From assembly GCA_030248225.1 (NCBI GenBank), contig JASANE010017706.1, positions 25,712 through 89,711 of the forward strand: DNA of 64,000 nucleotides, given 5' to 3'. Each line of letters opens with the position of its first letter. Positions within the stretch are counted from its first letter, which is position 1. The position numbers were made by a program, and so were the translations under genes. The notes beneath the pieces were generated by a model. It saw nothing but the letters and a program-made list of their open reading frames with translations, was not told the DNA's origin and did no database searches. This stretch comes from Trileptium ribeirensis (taxonomy: Eukaryota > Nematoda > Enoplea > Enoplida > Thoracostomopsidae). Shown here in pieces: positions 1 through 11,500 of the stretch.

Positions 1-449
1 ATAACAGTTTGAAATTGCACAAAATTGACGGTCGCAATTCTTGCATCGCTATTCGCAGTTACCACCATGATGGTTCTTTTGTTAAAATAATTTGTTGATG
101 ATCACAATTCCGGCACCGCTATTCGCAGTTACCACCATGATGGTTCTTTTGTTAAAATAATTTGAAATTACGCAAAATTGCCGGTCACAATTCTGGCATC
201 GCTATTTGAAGTTACCACCATGATGTTTCTTTTGTTAAAATAATTTGTTGACGATCACAATTCTGGCATCGCTATTCTCAGTTACCACCATGATGGTTCT
301 TTTTTAAAATAACAGTTTCAAGGTGCGCAAAATTGACGGTCACAATTCTATTTGCAGTTACCACCATGATGGTTCTATTTTTAATAACAGTTTGAAATTG
401 CACAAAATGGCGGTCACAATTCTGGCATCGCTATTCGCAGTTTAGACAA
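1..449. repeat. Tandem minisatellite, about 6 units of 70-83 bp
   Basis: Six diverged tandem units share the core accaccatgatggttctttt followed by a poly-T/A stretch and a tcacaattctggcatcgcta block. The core starts near 61, 131, 214, 284 and 360, so spacing alternates between about 70 and 76-83 bp, which suggests a two-unit higher-order repeat. The array runs off the left edge. No reading frame is conserved across units. Confidence 0.85.
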
Positions 450-838
450 CTGGCTTTATTAATTAGCTTTCATTATTTCCTTCTTATCTTCCTATCTTTC
501 CATATTTTCTTCCCGACAAAAAACCGGAAACTTATAACAGTTTTCAGCTGAGTTTTCCCTTACCTTAAGTCTGTTTCTTCATTTTATATACAGTACTTGG
601 TAAAAGGATTAGCAACATTCCTGGTCACCGTAGACAATAGGATGTTTCAGAGACTTTGATGATTTCATGTTTCATTTCTACAGAAACAAAAATAGCTTAT
701 TATTTCAGGGTGTCAGTCAGGGACCCCTTATTAGTGTTATTGTTTTATTAATTACTGATTCACAACCTAGTTACTAGTCAGAACGTAGTGAAACGTAGTG
801 GAGATTGTGTGTTCCAGGGTGCAATCTTTTAAATTCCG
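450..838. other. Unannotated stretch between repeat arrays
   Basis: AT-rich sequence with no exon, RNA gene or repeat that I recognise. Confidence 0.5.
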
Positions 839-2105
839 TCTGTGTGTATGTGTGCGTGTGATCGGCTATAACTTGGGAATTGCTTAACCGATTTTCATGA
901 TATTGGGCTCATTCGAACGGGCATAGGCAATTTATCGTATATATCCCGGAGCGTTTTTTGATTTAGGGTCTGGTTCCGAGGTCAGGGGTCAAAATGTTGC
1001 TTTTTGCTCCATTTTACCCCATTTTAGGACCCTTTACGGAAGCAAGGTTATTTTTATCTTAAATTTCGGATTTTTTTCTCTGAATGGTTTTATTTCATAA
1101 AATGATAAATGCCGATACCTCTTTTTTGTTTTTCGATTAAGGCTGCGGTTCTGGATTTATGGGGTTTGAGGTGCAGGGGTATTGCGCCCCAATGGTTTCT
1201 CGACCCAAAATTAGAAAATTTGTTCTGACGTCTTAGGTGGTTGAGATAAGTTTTACCTGGTGGCTTGTTTTCGAATATGGGAAACTCTATTGCCGGTGTT
1301 GGTTTTACTCTGCGTCCCATGGTTCCTTGAGTACGGGGGTATGGCGCACCCAAGGTTCGGGGTCGAGGGTAAAAATGAAGGTTCTTCACCCCATTTTAGT
1401 ACCCTTTACGCAAGCAAGGTTATTTTTATCTTAAATTTCGGATTTTTTTCTCTGAATGGTTTTATTTCATAAAATGATAAATGCCGATACCTCTTTTTTG
1501 TTTTTCGATTAAGGCTGCGGTTCTGGATTTATGGGGTTTGAGGTACAGGGGTATTGCGCCCCAATGGTTTCTCGACCCAAAATTAGAAAATTTGTTCTGA
1601 CGTCTTAGGTGGTTGAGATAAGTTTTACCTGGTGGCTTGTTTTCGAATATGGGAAACTCTATTGCCGGTGTTGGTTTTACTCTGCGTCCCATGGTTCCTT
1701 GAGTACGGGGGTATGGCGCACCCAAGGTTCGGGGTCGAGGGTTAAAATGAAGGTTCTTCACCCCATTTTAGTACCCTTTACGCAAGCAAGGATATATTTA
1801 TCTTAACTTTCGAATTTTTGATGGTATGTTTTATTTCATAGTAAAATGATAAATATTGATGCCTATTTTTTGTTTTTCTATTAAGACTCCGGTTCGGGAG
1901 TTATGGTGTTTGAGGTATGGCACCCTCGTGGTTCTTCGACCCAAAATTCGAAAATTTATTCTGACGTCCAGGGCGGCTGAAAAGTTTTACTTGTTGTTTT
2001 TCGGGCATTGCAAACTCATTGCTGGTATTGATTTTGATCTGCGATCCATGGTTCTATAGGTACGGGGGTATGGCACCCCCACGGTTCATCGACCCAAAAT
2101 TCCTA
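839..2105. repeat. Tandem satellite with 372-bp unit
   Basis: The block beginning attttag(g/t)accctttacg recurs at 1021, 1393 and 1765, an exact 372-bp period. The first two full units are almost identical; the third is diverged and fades near 2105. A partial unit precedes them from about 960. The lead-in at 839-960 (a gtgtgtatgtgtgcgtg stretch and a ggctataac...accgattttcatga block) resembles a sequence often seen beside dispersed repeats in invertebrates; that comparison is from memory. Two identical 99-codon minus-strand open frames (1090-1389, 1462-1761) are products of the duplication, not genes. Confidence 0.85.
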
Positions 2106-2385
2106 ATTTTACTGCTGCGTCCTGTTACGTTGCTGATAGCTTGTACTTGCGGGTTTCGATGCATGGTAAACTTATTGCCGGTGCTAGTTTTGTTCTAACT
2201 TGTGTGGCATTGTGTGATATCCACATATAGAATATCGACGTATGCTATCGAGATATCATTGGCTGTGTACGCAAAATGCGTAGGTGTACCTATGCTTCAC
2301 TATGTTCTCCAATCTCGATAGAGTTACTAGTTTATGTGATTGTAGTATCTGAAATTAAGTTTTGTTATTTTCATCAGTTAACACA

Positions 2386-2545
2386 TTAACACTGGTTACA
2401 TAAGACATGTCGTAACACTGGTTACGTCTGACATGTCGTATGTAACACTGGTTACATACGACATGTCGTATGTAGCACTGGTTACGTACGACATGTCGTA
2501 TGTAACACTGGTTACATACGACTTGTCGTATGTAATACAACTACG
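2386..2545. repeat. Minisatellite of 30-bp units with palindromic core
   Basis: About five units alternate between a taacactggttac block and a perfect or near-perfect 20-bp palindrome (half-site acatacgaca). Each unit can form a hairpin and reads almost the same on both strands, producing similar short repetitive open frames in both directions. Confidence 0.85.
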
Positions 2546-5493
2546 TACTACATGTGTTATGTTATAATAATTTTCGAGTAGATGGGCGCATTATTCTCTG
2601 AATCAGCAATAACTGTATCATTAACATTGCTATATCAAGAAGATTCGAACGGGATGCAATTAGACAGGATATGGAAAACAAGCAACGATCTGTCACTGAG
2701 AAGCTGTTTTATTTAACTCGGGGGTAAGCAAGCAGTTAACCTGGCGCAGTCCTTGAAAGAACGTGCAACCAGCACCTGTCACTGCAATCCGGCCATACTC
2801 ATCAGCGTGTGTTAATCCGTGATTGGCACTATCTTTGCGGCTCATTTGGTTCAGCCCTTCCTGACACGGCATCTGCAGTCGAATAGAGCAGGTCAGATTC
2901 GACCGACGTGTACACGGCGGTTCGCTGATACCACCAAATTCCACGGAGCGTCCGTTTATCCATGATTATCTAGCCTATTCTATCGGTCCAGCCCTTATAT
3001 GCTCGCCTGTCCGCTTGTTCCAGCGCGTGCTGCCACATGGTTTGCATGTTTCGTCATTTTAATCTCCTGCATTCATGCTTGTTTGACAGTGCAACATAGC
3101 CATTCGGCGTATCGCTATCGCCATTCGTTCGATTAACGCATCATTCGACTGGTTAACCCTACCATATAAACAGTGGACACATGTGCGGACCATTTTGGCA
3201 TCTTACCCATTTGGTGTCGAACGATAGTTAGGTTTCGTCTACGTTGCGAAAACCAGTTGTCTTCGTGTGTCTGGCCCATCATTCGGTAGGCAAAGTACAA
3301 TCAATGCAGCTCGTTGTTTGCGCCGCATTCGGCTTACACACTGCGTCGCACTGACCGGGTCATTTACCCATGACCGACAGCACCTATTCAATATAATCTC
3401 ATCGGCCGTATGCGCACAACGTTGGACGATACTGGAAAGCGATGTGGTGCCGAACACGACGACCCGGATAAGTGGGGCTGACGCTAGATTTATGACTCAA
3501 GTCAAATTCATGGAAAAGCCTTGTTTGCACACTCAAATGTGTCACCTTGGATGGCATTGACCACAGTGAATTTCAGCACTAATGCAACGGTTTTTTTATG
3601 AAGGTTAAGAAATACCTAGCATATGCAGGTTTCGTTCACCATACATTATTTAGCCATCCATATAACGAAGTATTCGTTTCCAAAATGCATCATCAAAGAA
3701 GACATTCATATGATGTCCAGGACAAGACACTGTCATTCATTTCGTATTTTAACCCGTTGACTAGAAAATGCGTTATCAAAATAGTACTAATTAGACACAA
3801 GTGAAATATCTAAAGTTCAAAATTCAAATTTGGCAAAAGCTTGTTCTTCAAAATCGGCATATCAAGTAACGTTAGCATAACTCGATATTTGGTTTGGAGA
3901 ACATGTTTTAAAGCTGGTTCTGTATAGTACAGTAGCAACAAAGAAAACTTCGGCAAGGTGTCTCCTTTATAACAAACGTACACGCTCCAGAAATCTTTAT
4001 ACAGCTCCTATTACTGTCACAGCCGTTAAGTTGTGACTTTGTTTTCCACATTTGTCATACTCTTCACATTCCTAGTGTAATAAGAACTTTCTATTAATAC
4101 TTATCTCTGAATTTTTCTAACAACTTAGCATTGATATTTATCCGTGCAACTGGTTGGGTATAGATAGCTTACATAATTCAACATAATAAATTGTTAAGGA
4201 TTAGAGGAATTTCAATACGCCATTCCATAATGTTAAACTTTGATGCAATAGAATATTATATCGTTAGAAAACATTATAGCATATATATGCAAATCAACAT
4301 ACAACATAGTGCTCCGTACAACATATTAATTTATAAATACTACGACATATGAACCACGGCCCTTAGGCTGTATGTACAATTAAGATTTTTTACATTATTA
4401 TTTTCATTATGCATTTCAAATTATTATTAACCTGTTCCATGGTATTTCCCTATAGAGAATTTGAGGTTCAGGTTCACATGCTGAGGTAAGCTAGCAAATT
4501 ATTGAAATTTAGTTTAGCTGGACATTACAATGACGGTTATTTTGATAGTGTACCCACAAATAACTTGAGCATGGCAGTTCAACTCCACTCAAGGTCTATA
4601 TAAACAATTGCAACAATGCATTATTTTGATGGTGTAGCAATTAAGTGGAATACCTTCCATGCGCCAAGTCGGCGTTCGAATAACGGTTTTTCATGCTTGC
4701 TTACTAACTTCTGAATTAATCTTTAATATATTATCTTTCTGTTTAATTCCATTTTTGTAAGCAGTTTGCGGCTGCAAAAATTGATTGCTCAAATTATTAA
4801 AAATATTATTTGACATTAGTTGATTTAACGAACTGCTACCGTTAAGCACATTTATAAAACCGGAAATTATTGGTCGAACATAAATAAATCCTAATAACTG
4901 TTTTGCTAGAAAACAAAGTGTTAAAAGCAAAAGAATACAATCGTTTCATTAAAATGAGCTTGTAGACCTTAGTTTCTACAATTTGCACTGAAAAGTGGTC
5001 TAAGCGTGTGACTTGATTACCAAATGATCGTTCGTTCGCGCTCCATCGACAGTAATATTGAATTTTCGTAGTTTTTCTTGCTTTACTATGTAACTTTAGT
5101 TCCTTTATGTTAGCTTATATAAGCCTTTTGCCGATTTGTATGCAGCAGTTCATTCACAAAATATATTTTGCACATGAATTGGTTAAGAGTCCACAAGTTA
5201 TAAACTGCTGTGGCCGAAAGATAACAAGACTTGCACTTTTTCCAGATGTTTCACTCAAAGATTTACTTTTCTTCATCAGAGCTTGTTTCTATTTGATTTC
5301 ACCAAGTTCAAACATATAAACAGCTGAAATATGTTAAATCTTAAACCATATTCCATCGGATTAAAAGGGCTAAGAAAGAAGTGTTTGTTTGATCCTCAAA
5401 CTTTGTATAAGTAATATTGGATCACCAAAATAGTTCTTTCTATTGGCTTAAATGCGCAATTGTTGTCGAAGTTATTAATTTTCTTGCTTTCAG
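2546..5493. other. Region upstream of the first recognised channel exon
   Basis: The part at 2690-3560 is richer in GC and has short open frames on both strands (minus 2693-2944, plus 3267-3560, minus 3239-3457), none with a motif I recognise. From 3.6 to 5.5 kb the DNA is AT-rich without clear coding signal. The cytosolic N-terminus and TM1 of the channel gene should be encoded here or further left, but I could not find them. Confidence 0.5.
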
Positions 5494-5592
5494 ACCGCTG
5501 CAAACGAAGTTCCATTTCCGGCAATTACAATTTGTAATATGAATCCGTACAAGAATACAACTCTTGGCGCTGTGCCACAGTTAGCTGCGTTG
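5494..5592 (+). CDS. Channel exon A: post-TM1 segment
   Basis: Acceptor tttcttgctttcag, donor gtaaga, 99 bp, phase 0 to 0. The 33 residues include [14 protein letters not shown], the hallmark that follows TM1 in DEG/ENaC proteins (FPAVTxCNxNP). The NPYK ending is typical of degenerins. An N-T-T glycosylation sequon follows directly, consistent with an extracellular position. The preceding exon with TM1 should end in phase 0. Confidence 0.85.
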
Positions 5593-8500
5593 GTAAGATA
5601 TTATTTACAATTTATTGTATGCTACGCAGTGACCTTTATTTTAACGTGACATCATACCCATAGGACCATGACCTTTAGTTTGGTGGTCCGAACGTGACAT
5701 CTGTGCCGCCCTGAAGCATGACAGAAGCCCAAAGCATACATTTATATGCGCCAGGTATCTTTAAGCTACTCCCATCTGGCGAATATAGTGCCTGCGTAGT
5801 GTGGAGGAGTTCATGTCCTCCCAATTACGAAATCGCTGTAATTTTGCCATAGCTGCAAACGTTGGTAAGATTTCTATTTTTTGATATTACTCTTTTTGGT
5901 TTGACAAAATACGAATTTATAGCATTGCTTTTTCCACTAGTGTTAAGTGGTAATATCACAACTTGTGGCCGAAATAAGCTTTCATTGGTTATAATATATA
6001 TATATATTATAACTTATATATTATATACTTATATATATGTATATAGTAACTTATATATATTATACACATATATATGTATATAATTCTAGTTAAATCTTTG
6101 ATGAACGGAACAACGTATTTTGCCGAATAATTTTCAATGTTTCGAAAAAGCGTACAAGCAAAACATCGCTGATTAACAAAATAATGTTGTTAAACTTTTA
6201 GGTCCTGTATAAATTTTCATTTCCAATATTTTTAAGCAATTATTAATCGCGGCGAAATGTTGAACAATAACCTCAGACGGAAGTCACATTCATAAACCGT
6301 TGAACTGTATATTTCGAAGCTACTGCATGGGTGGTTAAGGCTCCTACGCAAAGCAAGCGAACAACAATACGCATACAATCATGAAGTACGCTTTGAATGT
6401 AATTATTGCAACTGGCTGAAACGTAATTGGTTGCTGTCGAGCAACTGCGGCGTTAGCAGATGCGATCGCAAACTTGAGCTCCATCGATGACGAACTTGAT
6501 TTTTGTCAGTTGAAAATTGACGGTTGAGCGATCGCGAATTAGTGGCCTTTCGATCTCGAACTTATGATCAGGCGATCGGAACCTTATGATGTATTGATCG
6601 CGAACTGCAGGTCCACCCTTCGAGTTGGTGATCCGTCAATAGTAAACTTCTGGTCAAGCGACTGAGATATATGGCGAACTGAGATTCATCGATTGCAACC
6701 TTGTGGTCAGGTAATTGCGAACTTATGATTTATTTATGGCGAACAGGTGGCCTGCTCACTTGCCCACGATCTACTTATCCGCCTGTCGCAAGCCTGTGCT
6801 CCCTCGATCGGCAACCAGTGACCTTCAAACTGCAGGTATTCTGAATCTCTACGCCACTATTAAATGTTGGGAGCAAATCTTGTAAATAAAATACGTAGCA
6901 AACTTTAATCTATCGAAAACGACATTAACGACTCGTTCGTATACACTCAGCGAAGAGTGTTTTGAGTTTTCCAAAAATTGTGTATGTGTTTTTATGGACA
7001 TTGAAAATGTTGACCACAAAACGATTTGTATAATATGATGATATGCACGCACAGCGAACTACAAGCATAGCGAATTTTATTACATTTATTTTGGTCAATT
7101 GATACAAAATAATACGGTAACGAACCAGACAGTCTGCTTAGATCGTTTAGACCTGGGCCTGAGAGCGAGTTAAGCAATTATAAAACCATTAGTTTTTTAG
7201 TCAACGCATTGTCCCCATTAGAGATCAGAGAACCAAGTGAACGCTAATTGTGCAATTCACTATTACCTCAAGGTAGGCACAAGTCAAGAAGACGAAGATA
7301 AGGTACCACCGTTGGGTTTTCCCTAAAGATAATCGATAAGAATCATTATCTGCGTTTTTGCTGAAAATTTAGCATGTGCAGTTCACGGACAGTTCCGTAA
7401 TTTAGGCAAGCGACAGATACTTGTATAATACATTAATTGAGATATAGATCTTTTTCAGAAGCTACGAATAACCGAACTGTATTGTTAACTAGTAAATTTC
7501 GATAAATATAGTAGTGAACTATAAATTCAAAATGACGTCTCTTTTGAACACGACATTTTGTAGCATGTCCACCCGCTACTTATGGCAAAGAATAACTTGG
7601 ATATTAATTATAATCCCCTTGCAACATTAATAACTCCAGTTGGTTCAAGTATATAAATTTTTTGTTTTTCCTATATGATGATTTTACGAATATGATGAGA
7701 AAAGCCGTAATAAATATTTTAAATATTGCTGTTTTCGCACTTTCTACCAGATTTTGTGTGCATTAGATTATTTCGTTATATCCGCTCCATAACCAATGAA
7801 TATATCACCTTCCGTATAACTAAATGGGTGAATAGATTGAGTAACTGAGCTTATGTAGCGTTAAAGCTATCCTGCATATGAATGTTTTATCTGCCAGTAG
7901 TCTGCCGCATACCATCCAATTGTATATAGCATACTATGTAATAAATCAGGTTGTGAATGAGACCATATCGACATGTATGGCCGACAAGGTGGCCGATTTG
8001 AGAAGTTTATTTTTTAATTTCGCCAATATTTGTCTTATAAATCTAGTTGCGCTGAAATAAATTTTAGGAAATTGCGCACCAAGAAATCCGTAACGATGCA
8101 TTAGATTTACAACAACAGCAACTGCAGCGATCAAAAAGACAGTCACGCATTGCAACAGCAGCCTTCAATCGTTTATCTCAGAATTTGAGCAGCGAGGAGA
8201 AAGTAAACTGGGGCCTCAACCACAAAGAATCCAATATGATCCAGCTACAATCTAGTTTTATGACATCTATCTTGGCCAGAACGAAAAGACAAAGTACGTC
8301 AATTGAGATTGATAATACAAAATAGGATTGCATCCTGACGTTTTTAATGCACTATATTAATTATACAAATTCGCGTCGATCTGGTAATTCTCAACATAAA
8401 AATTCAATACTGATACTTGACCAAAATAAAAATGAAAAACTCAAACAGACATAAAGCGTAGTTATTGATGAAAGCCTTTATAAATACCAGGTAAACAATT

Positions 8501-11500
8501 AACAAAATATTACAGTTAAATTTCAAGTTCCATAAAATATTTTGAAGGAACGTTTTTCTCGTATTATTTTCGTCTGCATAGATTTAACTGGCATTTCTGT
8601 GCAATATTATACAAACCATAATAATAAAAGACGCACTATTTCATTCTTTAGGTCTTTGTCCAACTGGATGGAATACTGTTGGTGAAATATGCTACAAAAA
8701 GATTGGTGCATTCAATTATGGCGATGGAAACGTTGCATGCAGCGACGAACACGGCTCCGCGACATTTGCTGTTTTTAGATCACAAATGGAATACGACCCC
8801 ATAAAATATTTTGAAAGAACGTTTTTCTCGTATTATTTTCGTCTGCATAGATTTAACTGGCATTTCTGTGCAATATTATACAAACCATAATAATAAAAGA
8901 CGCACTATTTCATTCTTTAGGTCTTTGTCCAACTGGATGGAATACTGTTGGTGAAATATGCTACAAAAAGATTGGTGCATTCAATTATGGCGATGGAAAC
9001 GTTGCATGCAGCGACGAACACGGCTCCGCGACATTTGCTGTTTTTAGATCACAAATGGAATACGACCCCATAAAATATTTTGAAAGAACGTTTTTCTCGT
9101 ATTATTTTCGTCTGCATAGATTTAACTGGCATTTCTGTGCAATATTATACAAACCATAATAATAAAAGACGCACTATTTCATTCTTTAGGTCTTTGTCCA
9201 ACTGGATGGAATACTGTTGGTGAAATATGCTACAAAAAGATTGGTGCATTCAATTATGGCGATGGAAACGTTGTATGCAGCGACGAACACGGCTCCGCGA
9301 CATTTGCTGTTTTTAGATCACAAATGGAATACGACCCCATAAAATATTTTGAAAGAACGTTTTTCTCGTATTATTTTCGTCTGCATAGATTTAACTGGCA
9401 TTTCTGTGCAATATTATACAAACCATAATAATAAAAGACGCACTATTTCATTCTTTAGGTCTTTGTCCAACTGGATGGAATACTGTTGGTGAAATATGCT
9501 ACAAAAAGATTGGTGCATTCAATTATGGCGATGGAAACGTTGCATGCAGCGACGAACACGGCTCCGCGACATTTGCTGTTTTTAGATCACAAATGGAATA
9601 CGACCAATTTACAGGATTTTTGTTAGTGAAACATTTGGAAAAATTATGCACATACACACAAGATTTATACGTTATATTTTTTGCAGTACCTGCAAATTTT
9701 TCTGGTGAACGATTCGTGTATTATTTACAATTTGTTATCCCTTGTGCACCAGAAAATGGGTCTCAATTTATTTGACTGTACCAAATGAGTGTTTAAGTTG
9801 TTATCATTTATAAGACCAACTATCAATATTCTTATGAACATTACATTTACATTTCAAATGATATTGTAACATACCGACACTCAGGTTTACATAGGCCCGG
9901 GGGTCAGTCTGCCTTGTGTCATATATCCTTGCAGGACAAAATGTAAAAAAATGCATGGAATAATTAGAAAGAAAACACCGGTATTGACAATTTCCGATGG
10001 CTTCGTTGACAGCGCACAGTTCTGCCGCAACAACTCCGGGCTATAGTTATGTCTAAAAACTCGACACTGGTCAACAGACGTCCTGTTGATGGTGTTTATT
10101 AGCTTGATTTGATTATGATTAATTTGATTTGATATTGCGGCATTTAGCGTGGGTCTATATCAGGGTTTTTTTTCATTTTACAGAGTGCGCATTTGGCTGC
10201 GCAAATTTCAGCCGGACTGCGCTAAATTTTCAGAGATTGCGCAATATTATTAGGATTTTTTTACACTTTTTTGCCTTCAATACGATTATTTTTCACCCAA
10301 AAACTGTGTTTTTACTTTCACTTGTTTAATATATGGTATGCACTATGCAGTGGACATGTACACTTCTTTTGATACAACGTATGTTTTTGTGTTTGTTCAT
10401 TGTTTGTGTTGATCTTAGCTTTAAAAACAGTCAGTGTCAGTAGTCATTAACAGATCTGGATATGGTAGTTGTGGCTCATTTGACATCATTTATGAACTAG
10501 CAAATTTGCAGTTCATCTATTGAAAAAAACGCTATCCATGAAGAAAAACATGACCCCATAAGCACTGACCCAGGTACATTTGACTTGTATAGCTAAATCC
10601 AACTTATTCTGTCTAATTTTGAAAGTTACTTCGCTTAAACTATGCTTTCAAAGTCTTGGTGTTATCACAAAATGTCACCACAACTGTGCCAACTTCCGTG
10701 TGCAAAATGCAAATTACCATTGAGCTTTAATGTCACATGATCTAGTTTTAATTTGTGTTTTGTTTTTGTTTTTGTTAATAAAAAAACTTTTGTGAACAAA
10801 ATGATTTTTCGGCGTCGATATTTCTCAATATTTTATTTTTGGTCCGTTATTTTGGATTTTTCCTCAAAAATTTTACTGCGCAAATTTATGCGCAAATTTC
10901 AGGCGAACTGCGCTAAACCTAAAAAAAGTGCGCATTTGCGCAGTGATTTGCGCAAAAAAACCCCTGGTCTATATGGCAGTAAGTTTTGAATTTGGGGTAA
11001 GGTGGTTTGAATAGATTTGGTATCTTTTTGGTAAGAACGCTGATTAGTGAATCCGACAGCCTTCAGTATTCTGTGTTGAGATGACGGTCGGTTCGCACAT
11101 TTCCTATACTTGCCGCTTTTTTGATTTTAAGTAATTATTACTTTAACTTAATGTAGTCCTATAAAGTCTGTTGCTTAGTATTATGCTATGGTGATGATTT
11201 TTGACTTTTCGCACTGTGAATCTGTTCACAGTCACACCAAGCGCATTAATACATTTTTGGATGTTTTACTGTGAACATAATATGTTATCTAAAGTACAAC
11301 TAAAACATACATGAACACATAACACAGCCATCAGCTCCCGAAAAACATATAAACCCAGCCATCACCCGCCGCCAACTCCCAAAAAATAACTGCATACTTA
11401 AAGCACGACTCTTAAAGATTACTTAGACTATAACTGTATTGGCAATGTCGTTGGAAGTGTAGCTTGTGGTGTGACAGACTTCGTTAATAGCTTGTTAGCT

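Larger units (their letters stand above)
5593..8067. other. Intron A-B
   Basis: Intron with gtaaga donor and attttag acceptor. It contains an AT-dinucleotide run (about 5993-6083) and a minisatellite (about 6440-6835). No other coding signal is seen. Confidence 0.6.

Noticed and set aside
1090..1761. Two identical 99-codon minus-strand frames
   Set aside because: They are the same 372-bp satellite unit read twice; no other unit keeps the frame.
2355..2540. Repetitive Cys/His-containing minus-strand frame
   Set aside because: It arises from the 30-bp palindromic minisatellite.
3239..3560. Overlapping plus- and minus-strand frames of 97 and 72 codons
   Set aside because: No domain, no splice context; the GC-rich stretch simply has fewer stops.
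4456..4485. Possible 30-bp exon (cctatag ... gtaagc) encoding EFEVQVHML, just upstream of exon A
   Set aside because: Good splice sites, but its phase 2 end would put stops into exon A.
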